A stretch of 64,000 nucleotides of DNA, from assembly GCA_963769045.1 (NCBI GenBank), contig CAVYKK010000013.1, forward strand, positions 62,001 to 126,000, written 5' to 3'. Source of the stretch: Methanocella_A sp963769045 (GTDB taxonomy: Archaea > Halobacteriota > Methanocellia > Methanocellales > Methanocellaceae). Position numbers and translations under genes: made by a program. Each line of letters opens with the position of its first letter. Within the stretch, counting starts at the first letter, position 1. This document shows positions 42,061 to 49,969 of this stretch, in pieces. Under the pieces are notes generated by a model. That model had not been told where the DNA came from. It ran no database searches and saw only the letters and a program-made list of their open reading frames with translations.

Positions 42061-42860
42061 AGAACGTTTTTAAGATCGCATCGCTCCAGCTTCAGAATGT
42101 TCTATGTGAACCGCTGGTAATTATTATTGCTTTGATCTTGATAGCCCTGTCAGTCCTCAACGGCGCTGCCAGTGCATATCAGGTTTACCAGGCGGACAGG
42201 CACATAGCGTCTGACACGGTCGACTACTTCTTCCTCATGGGTGTGGGCAACGCGTTTTACCATACCTCCATACTGCTTTCGGCCCTGTCCATGTTTATCG
42301 GTGCGCTCGCCATCGCGGAAGAGAAGGCGAACGGATCGCTGAGCGTCCTCAATGCCAAGCCAATATACAAGAGAGACGTGTTCGTGGGCAAGTTCGTCGG
42401 CCTTTCGGGCTTTCTGCTACTGTTGACCACGGTGATTATCATGCTTATCGTCTCCACGTTGATGATCTTTTACCGCGGGCCCTTCTCTGCAGAGGAATTG
42501 TTCTTACGCATGACATCCTACATTATAATAACTTTCCTGAGCTGCGTATTGACGCTCGGAATAGCCATGCTGATCGGAATATGGCTCAAAAAGCTCCTGG
42601 CAATACTAATAGTCATCGGCACGTTCCTGTGCATCGACTGGTTCTATACGATACCCAATGCCCTCCAGTCGTTAAATGTGTTTGTGCCCAGCTCGCTTTT
42701 ATTCACCATGTTAGCAGAGAACGGAACCAACCTGATAAACACGGCGTCAGGATTCCAGGAGTGGCTTAATGGCGCGCTGCCATACATCATTTTCAATATT
42801 GTAGAAATCGTGCTGATAGTCCTCGTTTCCAGCCATATAATCAGTAAAATGGAGACATAA
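42057..42860 (+). CDS. Cassette 1 ABC-2 permease, second subunit, probable AUA start
   Basis: About 267 residues with six helices and the NosY-like motif ALAIAEEKANGSLSVLNAKP followed by IYKRDVFVGKFVGLSGF. The codon that aligns with the TTG starts of the cassette 2 and 3 paralogues is ATA at 42057, six bases after AGGAGGGA and overlapping the preceding stop (ATAA). No ATG, GTG or TTG lies nearby in frame upstream except deep inside the first permease. Initiation at AUA is therefore proposed. The protein probably pairs with the first permease to form the membrane channel. Confidence 0.72.
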   Translation: MKNVFKIASLQLQNVLCEPLVIIIALILIALSVLNGAASAYQVYQADRHIASDTVDYFFLMGVGNAFYHTSILLSALSMFIGALAIAEEKANGSLSVLNAKPIYKRDVFVGKFVGLSGFLLLLTTVIIMLIVSTLMIFYRGPFSAEELFLRMTSYIIITFLSCVLTLGIAMLIGIWLKKLLAILIVIGTFLCIDWFYTIPNALQSLNVFVPSSLLFTMLAENGTNLINTASGFQEWLNGALPYIIFNIVEIVLIVLVSSHIISKMET

Positions 42861-42899
42861 GACTGTAAAATATGTAGATGAACTGAAGGATAAATCGAT

Positions 42900-44291
42900 A
42901 TGCAACACCGGCTCATAGTAATATTTACCCTGACCATGATCGTATATATCAGCCTCATAAGCGCAACTGGAAACGCTTCGACGGCGGAAAATAAAATTAC
43001 TGACATCGCCATGGGTAACGTGCATGCCCTGGCGCTAAGATCCGACGGTACAGTATGGGCATGGGGGTTAAATACCGTCGGTGAATGCGGGATTGAAGTC
43101 AACAGTTCGACGCGCTTTATTCTAACGCCGGTACAGATCCCGGGCCTGGATAATGTCATTGACATAGCAGCAGGCGAGGGATTTTCGCTCGCGTTGAAGA
43201 GTGACGGTACTGTATGGGCATGGGGCTACAATGGATATGGAGTGCTGGGCGAAAGCCATGAGATCGCCGATCGCGGATATCCGGAGCCATCGATGATTCC
43301 GGGCTTATCGGACATTACCGCAATCGACGCAGGCCAAAGCTATGCCATGGCCCTGAAAGACGACGGCACCGTATGGACATGGGGAAGCAATGCATATGGC
43401 GAGCTGGGGAACGACAGGGATGACAGCACCATCGATATGAATGATTACCGGGCCACAGCGCAAATCGTAACGGGTGTAAGCGATGTCAAAGCGATCGCGT
43501 GCGGAACAGTGAACGGGATTGCAATTGAGAAAGATGGTACAACGTGGATATGGGGACATAGTGGTTCTCTCATATCCGGCGGGGGAAATTCAAATTCGAC
43601 GCCAGGTTTAGTAAATACTATTGACGATGCGGTTTTGGCTGCAGCCGGAGATGACCACCTGGTCATGTTAAAAAGTGACGGTACGGTATGGGTTCGGGGA
43701 AATAACTGGAAAGGCAAGCTGGGCAACGGATCAAAAAATTATCACTCGCCATCTGCCATTGAAATCGCTTACGATCCGATCAGGGTGCCAGGGCTGGATA
43801 ATGTTATTATGATTGATGCCGGCATCGAACATTCAGTAGCCTTGCTGGCAAACGGGACTGTCGTGGCCTGGGGCGGCAACGGGATGGGACAGATAGGAGA
43901 CGGCACGACAAATGATCGTAACAGTCCGATTACCGTGCCAGTAACAAATGCAGTTAAGATAAGCGCGGCCGGCCTGGCCACAATGATGCTCGACGCAGAC
44001 GGAAATGTATGGGTCGTCGGGGACAATGTGCACAACCAGACAGGCAACGCTGGCAATTCTGGCCATTCATATGTCACATCGCCAGTCAAGGTCGCCTTTA
44101 ACAATGCCCGGTCAGCCTCCGATAATACCACCTCATCGACCGCGACGCCGGACGACAGTAGTAACGATACAGAAAGCACACCATTGCCATCTTCGCAAAA
44201 CTCAGGAGGCATAAGCCCGATGCTGCTGGCATCCGCCGGAATCGTCGTACTCATTCTGGCGTTCTTAGTCTATCGGGCGAAAAAACGTTAG
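42900..44291 (+). CDS. Cassette 1 secreted RCC1-repeat beta-propeller
   Basis: The 463-residue protein has signal LIVIFTLTMIVYISLISATG and about seven RCC1 repeats with the consensus LKSDGTVWAWG-N--G-LG (for example SLALKSDGTVWAWGYNGYG, MALKDDGTVWTWGSNAYGEL). A Ser/Thr-rich stalk and a membrane helix (MLLASAGIVVLILAFLVYRA) with KKR complete it. It should form a seven-bladed propeller outside the cell, tethered to the membrane. RCC1 propellers in prokaryotes bind proteins or glycans; here it may receive or present the cassette's secreted protein (inference). It is followed 57 bases later by a pyrG 3' fragment on the opposite strand. Confidence 0.85.
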   Translation: MQHRLIVIFTLTMIVYISLISATGNASTAENKITDIAMGNVHALALRSDGTVWAWGLNTVGECGIEVNSSTRFILTPVQIPGLDNVIDIAAGEGFSLALKSDGTVWAWGYNGYGVLGESHEIADRGYPEPSMIPGLSDITAIDAGQSYAMALKDDGTVWTWGSNAYGELGNDRDDSTIDMNDYRATAQIVTGVSDVKAIACGTVNGIAIEKDGTTWIWGHSGSLISGGGNSNSTPGLVNTIDDAVLAAAGDDHLVMLKSDGTVWVRGNNWKGKLGNGSKNYHSPSAIEIAYDPIRVPGLDNVIMIDAGIEHSVALLANGTVVAWGGNGMGQIGDGTTNDRNSPITVPVTNAVKISAAGLATMMLDADGNVWVVGDNVHNQTGNAGNSGHSYVTSPVKVAFNNARSASDNTTSSTATPDDSSNDTESTPLPSSQNSGGISPMLLASAGIVVLILAFLVYRAKKR

Positions 44292-44348
44292 ACTCCTGAC
44301 ATGTGCATGCGCCGGAATACCAGACGAACCTGCGGCCTGATCGACAGT

Positions 44349-44519
44349 TTACTTCAGCATCGCCTGGACGAACCCGAGGAACGGCGGCGCCGGCCGCTCG
44401 GGCCGGGACTTGAACTCCGGGTTGAACTGGGTGCCCAGGAAGAACTTGTGCCCGGGCAGCTCGCACATCTCCATGCGGTTATCGTTCTTCGCCGAGAAGA
44501 TCAGCCCGTGGTGTTCGAT
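44349..44519 (-). pseudogene. pyrG 3'-end fragment 1
   Basis: The last 56 codons of CTP synthase are repeated here, from the stop back to the IEQHGLIFSAKND region, then homology ends and the end of regulator A of cassette 2 follows. Compared with intact pyrG I count 13 base changes, 11 of them synonymous. The two replacements are Q to H and the catalytic-triad histidine of F-HPEF to asparagine (TQFNPEF). It has no start and no N-terminal domain, so it cannot be a working enzyme. The open frame that reads into it from upstream overlaps regulator A in another phase. Confidence 0.88.
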
Positions 44520-44557
44520 GTGATAGATAGGTTGCCCGTACGCAATGGAAACCGACG

Positions 44558-44854
44558 TCACCGCCACCCCATGTTTTCGCCGTACTTTCTTAATAGCCGC
44601 GCCACATTCATCCCCTGCGGCGTGAGCCAATAATAGCCATGCGCTCTACGAAAGTCTGATTTCCTGCCTCTGACCAGCCCTAGGCTGACCAGCGAATCCT
44701 CGACAGGGTATATCACGCCATCTCCGTTCAACACCCCCAGAACGGAAGAGCGCAGAGCGCCAAGGCCCCGAGATATTTCACCCACGCGGCTGGGGCAATT
44801 CCGGCGATCATACAGGAAAACCAGTACCCTCACCCGCAACCAGCTACGCGACAA
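44558..44854 (-). CDS. Cassette 2 winged-helix regulator A
   Basis: The protein has 98 residues from TTG 44854 (LSRSWLRVRVLVFLYDRRNC), with helix-turn-helix VGEISRGLGALRSSVLGVLN and the conserved tail YYWLTPQGMNVARLLRKYGE. Homology with cassette 1 continues 13 codons upstream (GEWPDYDRVKRS), where the aligned start codon is ACG (44893-44891), nine bases after GGAGG, instead of ATG. Either TTG 44854 is used, giving a short form, or ACG initiates. Its 3' end joins the pyrG fragment. It is 89% or so alike in its core to cassette 3's copy by eye. Confidence 0.7.
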   Translation of the reverse strand: MSRSWLRVRVLVFLYDRRNCPSRVGEISRGLGALRSSVLGVLNGDGVIYPVEDSLVSLGLVRGRKSDFRRAHGYYWLTPQGMNVARLLRKYGENMGWR

Positions 44855-44925
44855 CGAACGCTTGACTCGATCGTAGTCTGGCCATTCTCCCGTATGTCCC
44901 GACCTCCTTCCAATCCGTCAGATTA

Positions 44926-45234
44926 TTATCTCGCTGCGGCAGCGGCATTGAAACCCAAGGCGGTAATCGTATACGTCACTGCGTTATGCCCTGGCCCGGG
45001 CTGGCTGCGCGAGACGAGCCCCATCTCGACCAGCGAATACTCTTTGCTATACTTCGAACTGGCACCGTTCAATGCCCCGATCACGTTATCATAGGTAATC
45101 CCAAGGGCGACTGTGATTTCATGGGCGTTAAAACACATACCGCTGTTCTCGGCCAGGAAATTCAATATCCGCATACGCACATGGCTTCTGGCCAGCGCAT
45201 GCAATATTCTCACAATTTCAGACTCCTCCGGCAT
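44926..45234 (-). CDS. Cassette 2 winged-helix regulator B
   Basis: The 102-residue protein starts MPEESEIVRILHALARSHVR. The winged helix is MRILNFLAENSGMCFNAHEI, TVALGITYDNVIGALNGASS, then YSLVEMGLVSRSQPGPGHNA and a hydrophobic tail LGFNAAAAA. It is a paralogue of the cassette 1 and 3 B regulators, and the recognition helix TYDNVIGAL is identical to cassette 3's. It stands alone between regulator A and the divergent promoter with CAGGT direct repeats. A role in controlling the cassette is inferred. Confidence 0.72.
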   Translation of the reverse strand: MPEESEIVRILHALARSHVRMRILNFLAENSGMCFNAHEITVALGITYDNVIGALNGASSKYSKEYSLVEMGLVSRSQPGPGHNAVTYTITALGFNAAAAAR

Positions 45235-45349
45235 ACCAAATAAAACGAAGATGAATGGTATTATAAACCTTATGTCTCAATCCATTAAGAAAAGAACAAA
45301 AATAGACTTTAAACTAACCAATTTTGAAAATAACGCCTGTAAAGCTGTC

Positions 45350-45396
45350 CAGGTGCACACACAGGTACTATAGTAGGTAAAGAATGCTTAAATAGG
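45350..45396 (+). promoter_or_regulatory. Cassette 2 promoter with CAGGT direct repeats
   Basis: CAGGTG (45350), CAGGTA (45362) and TAGGTA (45374) are spaced exactly 12 bases, followed by AAAGAATG and the TATA-like cttaaatagg (45387-45396). The order and spacing match cassette 1, although surrounding bases differ. Confidence 0.55.
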
Positions 45397-45422
45397 CCAT
45401 AAATAATAACCTATAATCAGAA

Positions 45423-45493
45423 CAAGGGCTCCTCAAGACAATTGCAAGACTTCAGAGCCCTTGCTCCTACATATAAACCAAATACATAGGAGG
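45423..45493 (+). ncRNA. Cassette 2 structured leader sequestering the Shine-Dalgarno
   Basis: The stem CAAGGGCTC (45423-45431) pairs with GAGCCCTTG (45455-45463), nine perfect pairs. The loop contains TTGCAAGACTT. The next stem, CTCCTA (45464-45469) with TAGGAG (45487-45492), covers the AGGAGG binding site. The loop between them, ccaaatac, is identical to cassette 3. The first stem's left arm also holds CTCCTC, a second possible partner for AGGAG. Confidence 0.65.
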
Positions 45494-45500
45494 GTCAAAC

Positions 45501-45920
45501 ATTAGGAAATACAAGTATTTAATACCAGTGTTGATCGGCGCAATGCTCGTTGCGATGGCATCACCGGCGTTTGCAAGCTCGGCAAGAGTAAACCCGGATC
45601 AAACGTATATAAACAACAACGGCCAGTTCGTTGTCAGTACCGCATTTAGCGGCGATAACCAAAGAGTCACTGGCAATGACAGTATCGTGTGGTATAATTG
45701 GTGGTCTAACCAGTACGGGGGCTCGTATACCATCAAGTGGGGATATCAGTGGGCTGGCGGAAGCCAGTCTATAAATTCGGCAACGACTCCGGATAAAGTA
45801 CTGAGTCAATACGAAGCGTACTCAGCCGATAAGACAATCCCCGTATCGACCGGTACGCTGTATAAATTCCACCAGTACAATGGGGTGAACACGCCGACGA
45901 TCTACACGACTTGCTACTAA
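45501..45920 (+). CDS. Cassette 2 small secreted protein, probable AUU start
   Basis: About 139 residues. AGGAGG is followed after seven bases by ATT AGG AAA TAC AAG, so the product would be (M)RKYKYLIPVLIGAMLVAMAS, the same signal peptide as cassette 1 (MKYKYLIPVLVGAML). The first usual start, GTG 45528, would remove the n-region of the signal. An in-frame stop at 45474 excludes a start further upstream. The mature part is beta-rich with IVWYNWWSNQYGGSYTIKWG and a single cysteine near the end (TTCY). The mature sequence is otherwise unlike those in cassettes 1 and 3. Effector or bacteriocin-like role is inferred only. Confidence 0.72.
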   Translation: MRKYKYLIPVLIGAMLVAMASPAFASSARVNPDQTYINNNGQFVVSTAFSGDNQRVTGNDSIVWYNWWSNQYGGSYTIKWGYQWAGGSQSINSATTPDKVLSQYEAYSADKTIPVSTGTLYKFHQYNGVNTPTIYTTCY

Positions 45921-45928
45921 AGGCCAAA

Positions 45929-45966
45929 GCCCGTTTTGAAAAGCTCAAAACGGGCCCATTTTATTT
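45929..45966 (+). terminator. Stem-loop between cassette 2 secreted protein and permeases
   Basis: GCCCGTTTTGA-AAAGC-TCAAAACGGGC is a perfect 11-bp stem followed by cattttattt. It would terminate part of the transcripts after the secreted-protein gene, giving more of that message than of the permeases. Cassettes 1 and 3 have no stem at this place. Confidence 0.6.
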
Positions 45967-45978
45967 GGGGGTGTAATG

Positions 45979-46809
45979 ATGAGTAACGTGTTGAAAATTG
46001 CAAAAAAGGAATTGGCAGATCTGCTGGGCAATATCATTGTTCCGATTGTAATTTTTGTCTATCTGATAATTATCCTGTCTTCGGCATATGGCATAAAGGA
46101 CCAAGTTTCCGGCGGAATAGGGAACGAAGACCAATTTGTTGTTATTGTGCTTAGTAGCCTGTATTGGGACTTAAAAACTTACGGCGGGATATTAGCCCTG
46201 ATAATAGGGTTTTATTCGCTCTCTAGCGAAAAAGTCGGTAGTGCACTTAGTACGATCGTTGCCAAGCCCGTGTACCGCGATAATATCATTAACGGCAAAC
46301 TGATCGGTTGTACGTTATTCATTACGTGTATCTTCCTGCTGGCCACGGCACTTTATTTGGCATCGTTGCTGATCATCGTTGGACCGCCTTTCGGGAAAAT
46401 CCTGGCGGTATTCCTGGAAAAATCGCTGGTTATCGTCGTTTTGACGCTGGTTTGCTCGCTGATGATCATGTGTCTGTCCATGCTGATATCGCTCTTGGTG
46501 CGAGACCGGGGGATTGCATTGTTATCCTGTGCGGTACTGTTCGTATTTCTAGCAATTACGTTTCCGTCCGTTTCGTTCCTCAGTAACATCGCCATGCTGT
46601 TTGGCGAAGGGGAGGAACAGGTATCGTACATAATCGGCAGTTTTTCGCCGTATTCGATGCTGAATACGGTGATCTACGACATGCTGGCAAACACTGACGT
46701 CTTAAGCGTATTGCTACATTATTCGCAATGGATCGCAGAATTTGTCATCGGCTTGGTGATTGCCATGGCAGCGAACTATATCGCGTTCGTCAGGAGGGAT
46801 ATTTCTTGA
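45979..46809 (+). CDS. Cassette 2 ABC-2 permease, first subunit
   Basis: The 276-residue protein starts MSNVLKIAKKELADLLGNII (ATG 45979 chosen because it aligns with cassette 1 and has GGGGGTG seven bases before; ATG 45976 adds one residue). Six helices and the NosY-like cytosolic motif YSLSSEKVGSALSTIVAKPV followed by YRDNIINGKL are present. The family forms channels driven by a separate ABC ATPase; none is encoded in the cassette. Its stop TGA overlaps the TTG start of the second permease. Confidence 0.82.
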   Translation: MSNVLKIAKKELADLLGNIIVPIVIFVYLIIILSSAYGIKDQVSGGIGNEDQFVVIVLSSLYWDLKTYGGILALIIGFYSLSSEKVGSALSTIVAKPVYRDNIINGKLIGCTLFITCIFLLATALYLASLLIIVGPPFGKILAVFLEKSLVIVVLTLVCSLMIMCLSMLISLLVRDRGIALLSCAVLFVFLAITFPSVSFLSNIAMLFGEGEEQVSYIIGSFSPYSMLNTVIYDMLANTDVLSVLLHYSQWIAEFVIGLVIAMAANYIAFVRRDIS

Positions 46810-47603
46810 GCAATGTGGCCAGGATCGCTTCGATTGAGTTCTCGAGGGTGCTAAAGCATCCCCTGACGATACTCGTTGCATTATTGCTGTTCGCATTGGC
46901 AGTCATCAACGGTGCGGGGAGTGCGCACCTGATACCCAGGTTCGATCTCTTGCAGGACGGCAACGACCATTTCTTCTCCGTCGGCATCAGCAATACGATT
47001 AACAATACGTCGATGTACATGATGATCGTGTCCACATTCGTGGGCGTGCTATCCCTCTTTGAGGAGCGCGCCCGGGGCTCGCTGAGGGTCCTGATCACCA
47101 AACCGGTGTACAGGAGAGATATACTGGCGGGAAAATTCCTGGGCCTGGCCGGCTTCATCATGATGCTCCTCATCGTTGACGTGTCGCTATGCGTGGCCAG
47201 CATCATGATCTTTTACGAGGGGCCGCAGTCCGGCGCTGATTTGTTATTCAGGATTTCCTCCTACATCATCGTACTATTCATCGCATGCCTGTTCATGTTG
47301 AGTTTCACGTTCTTGATTGGCATGTTATTCAAGGATTACATGAGGTCACTGATAATTGCTGGCACAGTAATGTTCTTCGAATGGTTCTACATGATCCCGG
47401 TGGCGTTCGGAGACCTGAGGAATCTCAACCCGGTCCAGTTATGTTTCAACATAATCGGCCACGGGCCTACCTTTTTGTTCTATACCTCCCTCGATTATGG
47501 CCAGTGGCTCTCCGGGGCCCTGCCGTATGCGGCGCTATTGCTGGCAGAGACACTCGCTGCCCTGGCAATCTCGGCCGTGGTGTTCAGCACCGATGAAACA
47601 TAG
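46806..47603 (+). CDS. Cassette 2 ABC-2 permease, second subunit
   Basis: 265 residues from TTG 46806 (LSNVARIASIEFSRVLKHPL), six bases after AGGAGGGA and overlapping the preceding stop by three bases. It has six membrane helices with motif LSLFEERARGSLRVLITKPV then YRRDILAGKFLGLAGF. It is paralogous to the first permease and to cassette 1 and 3 second subunits; the two would form a heterodimeric membrane unit. Translational coupling implies equal amounts. Confidence 0.82.
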   Translation: MSNVARIASIEFSRVLKHPLTILVALLLFALAVINGAGSAHLIPRFDLLQDGNDHFFSVGISNTINNTSMYMMIVSTFVGVLSLFEERARGSLRVLITKPVYRRDILAGKFLGLAGFIMMLLIVDVSLCVASIMIFYEGPQSGADLLFRISSYIIVLFIACLFMLSFTFLIGMLFKDYMRSLIIAGTVMFFEWFYMIPVAFGDLRNLNPVQLCFNIIGHGPTFLFYTSLDYGQWLSGALPYAALLLAETLAALAISAVVFSTDET

Positions 47604-47629
47604 CATCAAACAAATAATGGAGAGCTCTC

Positions 47630-48991
47630 ATGCTATCACACTACCCCGTAAAAAAAATTATCATTCTAGTGCAATTTATAACCCTGCTTGCGGTCTTTTC
47701 TTCGTCGGCGGCCGCCGCCGATGGGGCATATCCCGGCCATTTCGTCGCCATATCGGCAGGTAGCAGTCATACGCTGGGACTAAAGGACGACGGCACTGTA
47801 TGGGCCTGTGGATCCGACTATTATGGCGAATGCGGCATAGCGCCGGAGGTGGTCCAAAACAGCAGTTATATCCGACCGTGGACTAAAATGGATGGTTTAA
47901 CCAGTGTCATGGCAATATCCGCGGGCGGTTCATTGTCGATGGCTCTTAAAAGCGACGGCACGGTATGGACTTGGGGCATCGGAAATATGCTGGGCGATGG
48001 CACCTCCGACGAACACGCTCATCCGGTTCCGGTACAGGTGCCCGGTTTGTCATGGATCAAAGCCATTGCAGCGGGACAAAATTATGCGTTCGCCTTGAAA
48101 GAGGACGGGACCGTCATGGGATGGGGCGATAATACCAATGGCTTGCTAGGCAATGGTATGCCTATAGGACTGCATAAGGCCGTGTGGCCTACATATTATA
48201 GCTATATACCTGTACAGGTTAACGGCTTGTCGGGCATTACGCATATAGCAGCAACAATGGGAAATCCGGTGGCCCTCAAGTCGGATGGCACCGTGTGGAC
48301 CTGGGGATACATACCATCTGTTAAAGTGGCGGACAACGTTCTACCCCCATCGGAGATCGTTGGAATTTCAAACGCCATTGATGTCGCAGGCGGTAATTAC
48401 CATATAGATATCCTGAAGGACGACGGGACCGTATGGACCGTGAGCGGTGACATCCAGTATTGCCTGCCAGGTGCAACAGAGCGTCCCATGCAGGTCGCTG
48501 AATTGCGAGAAATTGCTGACATAAGCGCCATAGATGAGCATACTCTTGCCCGATCGAAAGATGGTTCGATTTGGGCCTGGGGACAAAACTATTACGGCCA
48601 GCTGGGCGACGGGACGGAAAAAGACCGGAGCAGCCCGGTTAAAGTACCATTATCGGACATTGCGGTAATCTCTGCAGGAATGCATTTTTCGATAGCAGTC
48701 TCAGGCGATGGTACCGTATGGGCCTGGGGAAACGACCAGTCGGGCCAGCTGGGCGACGGAGACCATGAAGAGGTGCCAGTCGGGTCCCGGTTCGATAAGA
48801 CGACGCCGGTAAAGGTTATTGCCGGAACCTCGAGCAGCGCCCAGAACAACAGCAGCACCAGCGACAGCACTATTAAGCCTGATATCACCCCGAGCCCCAG
48901 CCCGGGATTCGGCCTTGCTGAGACGTCGATTATCTTGGCTGTGACTGTTACGTTTGCCTCCATCCGATTTTCACAAAGAAAGAGAAGCTAA
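47630..48991 (+). CDS. Cassette 2 secreted RCC1-repeat beta-propeller
   Basis: The 453-residue protein has signal IIILVQFITLLAVFSSSAAA and about seven RCC1 repeats (TLGLKDDGTVWACGSDYYGE; MALKSDGTVWTWGIG; AVSGDGTVWAWGNDQSGQLG). A Ser/Thr linker and the C-terminal PSPGFGLAETSIILAVTVTF are followed by basic residues. The PGFG plus helix plus RKR end resembles PGF-CTERM archaeosortase signals, so lipid anchoring after cleavage is possible. ATG 47630 has GGAGAG upstream. It is 53 bases from the second pyrG fragment. Confidence 0.85.
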   Translation: MLSHYPVKKIIILVQFITLLAVFSSSAAAADGAYPGHFVAISAGSSHTLGLKDDGTVWACGSDYYGECGIAPEVVQNSSYIRPWTKMDGLTSVMAISAGGSLSMALKSDGTVWTWGIGNMLGDGTSDEHAHPVPVQVPGLSWIKAIAAGQNYAFALKEDGTVMGWGDNTNGLLGNGMPIGLHKAVWPTYYSYIPVQVNGLSGITHIAATMGNPVALKSDGTVWTWGYIPSVKVADNVLPPSEIVGISNAIDVAGGNYHIDILKDDGTVWTVSGDIQYCLPGATERPMQVAELREIADISAIDEHTLARSKDGSIWAWGQNYYGQLGDGTEKDRSSPVKVPLSDIAVISAGMHFSIAVSGDGTVWAWGNDQSGQLGDGDHEEVPVGSRFDKTTPVKVIAGTSSSAQNNSSTSDSTIKPDITPSPSPGFGLAETSIILAVTVTFASIRFSQRKRS

Positions 48992-49044
48992 ACGGGTATC
49001 GATATAGCCTATAAATGATAAAAATACTCAAGTAATCTGATTCA

Positions 49045-49209
49045 TTACTTGAGCATGGCCTGCACGAACCCCAGGAACGGCGGCGCCGGCCGTTCCGGCC
49101 TCGATTTAAACTCTGGGTGGAACTGGGTGCCCAGGAAGAACTTGTGCCCGGGCAGCTCGCACATTTCCATGCGGTTGTCGTTCTTGGCCGAGAAGATCAG
49201 GCCATGATG
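49045..49209 (-). pseudogene. pyrG 3'-end fragment 2
   Basis: The last 54 codons of CTP synthase recur, ending upstream at HHGLIFSAKND. Relative to the intact gene I count ten base differences, all synonymous, so the encoded residues match intact PyrG, including TQFHPEF with its catalytic His and Glu. At the upstream edge it joins the 3' end of cassette 3's regulator A through a short linker (GATAGGTTGCC) that is also present at the fragment 1 junction. It has no start or synthetase domain. Confidence 0.9.
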
Positions 49210-49253
49210 CTTGTTGTGATCGATAGGTTGCCTGTACGTGATAGAAACCGACA

Positions 49254-49628
49254 TTACCGCCACCGCACGTTTTCGCCATACTTTCTTAATATCCGTGCCA
49301 CGTTCTCTCCCTGCGGCGTGAGCCAATAATAGGCCTTCACCCTATGATAGTCAAATTCCTCGCCCCTCGCCAGCCCGAGACTGACCAGCGAATCCTCGGC
49401 CCGGTATATCACGCCGTCCCCGTTCAGCACTCCCAGCACAGAAGAGCGCAACGAGCCAAGACTCCTGGAAATATCGCCCACTCTGCAAGGACAATTCCGA
49501 CGATCGTACAGAAAAACCAGTACCCTCACCCGCAACCAGCTACGCGACAACGAACACTTGACCCGATCATAATCCGGCCATTCCCCCTTACCCCCCGCCC
49601 ACGCTCTCGATCTCCGCCCGGGCATCAA
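49254..49628 (-). CDS. Cassette 3 winged-helix regulator A
   Basis: 124 residues from ATG 49628, which overlaps the stop of regulator B by four bases. The N-terminus has an extra basic extension (MPGRRSRAWAGGKGEWPDYD) where cassette 1 starts at MGEWPDYY; the aligned codon here is AAG, so the upstream ATG is needed. The winged helix (LVFLYDRRNCPCRVGDISRS, LGSLRSSVLGVLNGDG) and tail YYWLTPQGENVARILRKYGE match cassette 2. Coupled translation with B supports a shared role. Confidence 0.75.
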   Translation of the reverse strand: MMPGRRSRAWAGGKGEWPDYDRVKCSLSRSWLRVRVLVFLYDRRNCPCRVGDISRSLGSLRSSVLGVLNGDGVIYRAEDSLVSLGLARGEEFDYHRVKAYYWLTPQGENVARILRKYGENVRWR

Positions 49629-49933
49629 CTCACCACCCCGACAGCGCTGAAACCTGGCACAGTTATCGCATACATCGCTACACTACACCCCGATCCAGGT
49701 TCGCTGCGAGAGACCAGGCCCACGCCGACCAGCGAATACACTACGCCATACTCCGAGCCGACACCGCTCAGCGCCCCGATCACGTTGTCGTAGGTGATGC
49801 CAACGGCGGTAGCGATCTCGTATGCGTTGAAACGGAGTCCGCAGTGATCGGCCAGGTAATTCAATATTCGCAAGCGCACACGACTCCAGGCTAGCGAACG
49901 AAAAATCCCTGCGATTCCAGGCTCACCGGACAT
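49625..49933 (-). CDS. Cassette 3 winged-helix regulator B
   Basis: 102 residues, MSGEPGIAGIFRSLAWSRVR, winged helix LRILNYLADHCGLRFNAYEI then ATAVGITYDNVIGALSGVGS, wing YSLVGVGLVSRSEPGSGCSV, and a hydrophobic tail. It aligns without gaps to cassette 2's B protein. It faces the cassette promoter, where a 17-bp inverted repeat is found; the left arm lies in this gene's own leader region. It likely binds that palindrome (inference). Confidence 0.75.
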   Translation of the reverse strand: MSGEPGIAGIFRSLAWSRVRLRILNYLADHCGLRFNAYEIATAVGITYDNVIGALSGVGSEYGVVYSLVGVGLVSRSEPGSGCSVAMYAITVPGFSAVGVVS

Positions 49934-49969
49934 AAAATAAAAAAATAATCAGGTATTATATAAGTGCTC

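Noticed and set aside
42900..44291. RCC1 proteins as recent transfers from eukaryotes
   Set aside because: RCC1-like repeats with signal peptides and archaeal anchors are widespread in prokaryotes, and the repeats here are of that simple GTVWAWG type.
44349..44630. 93-codon frame containing the pyrG fragment as a real small gene (and its equivalent at 49045-49326)
   Set aside because: The upstream half is an out-of-phase reading of regulator A, and there is no ribosome binding site. The synonymous-only pattern is better explained by origin from functional pyrG.
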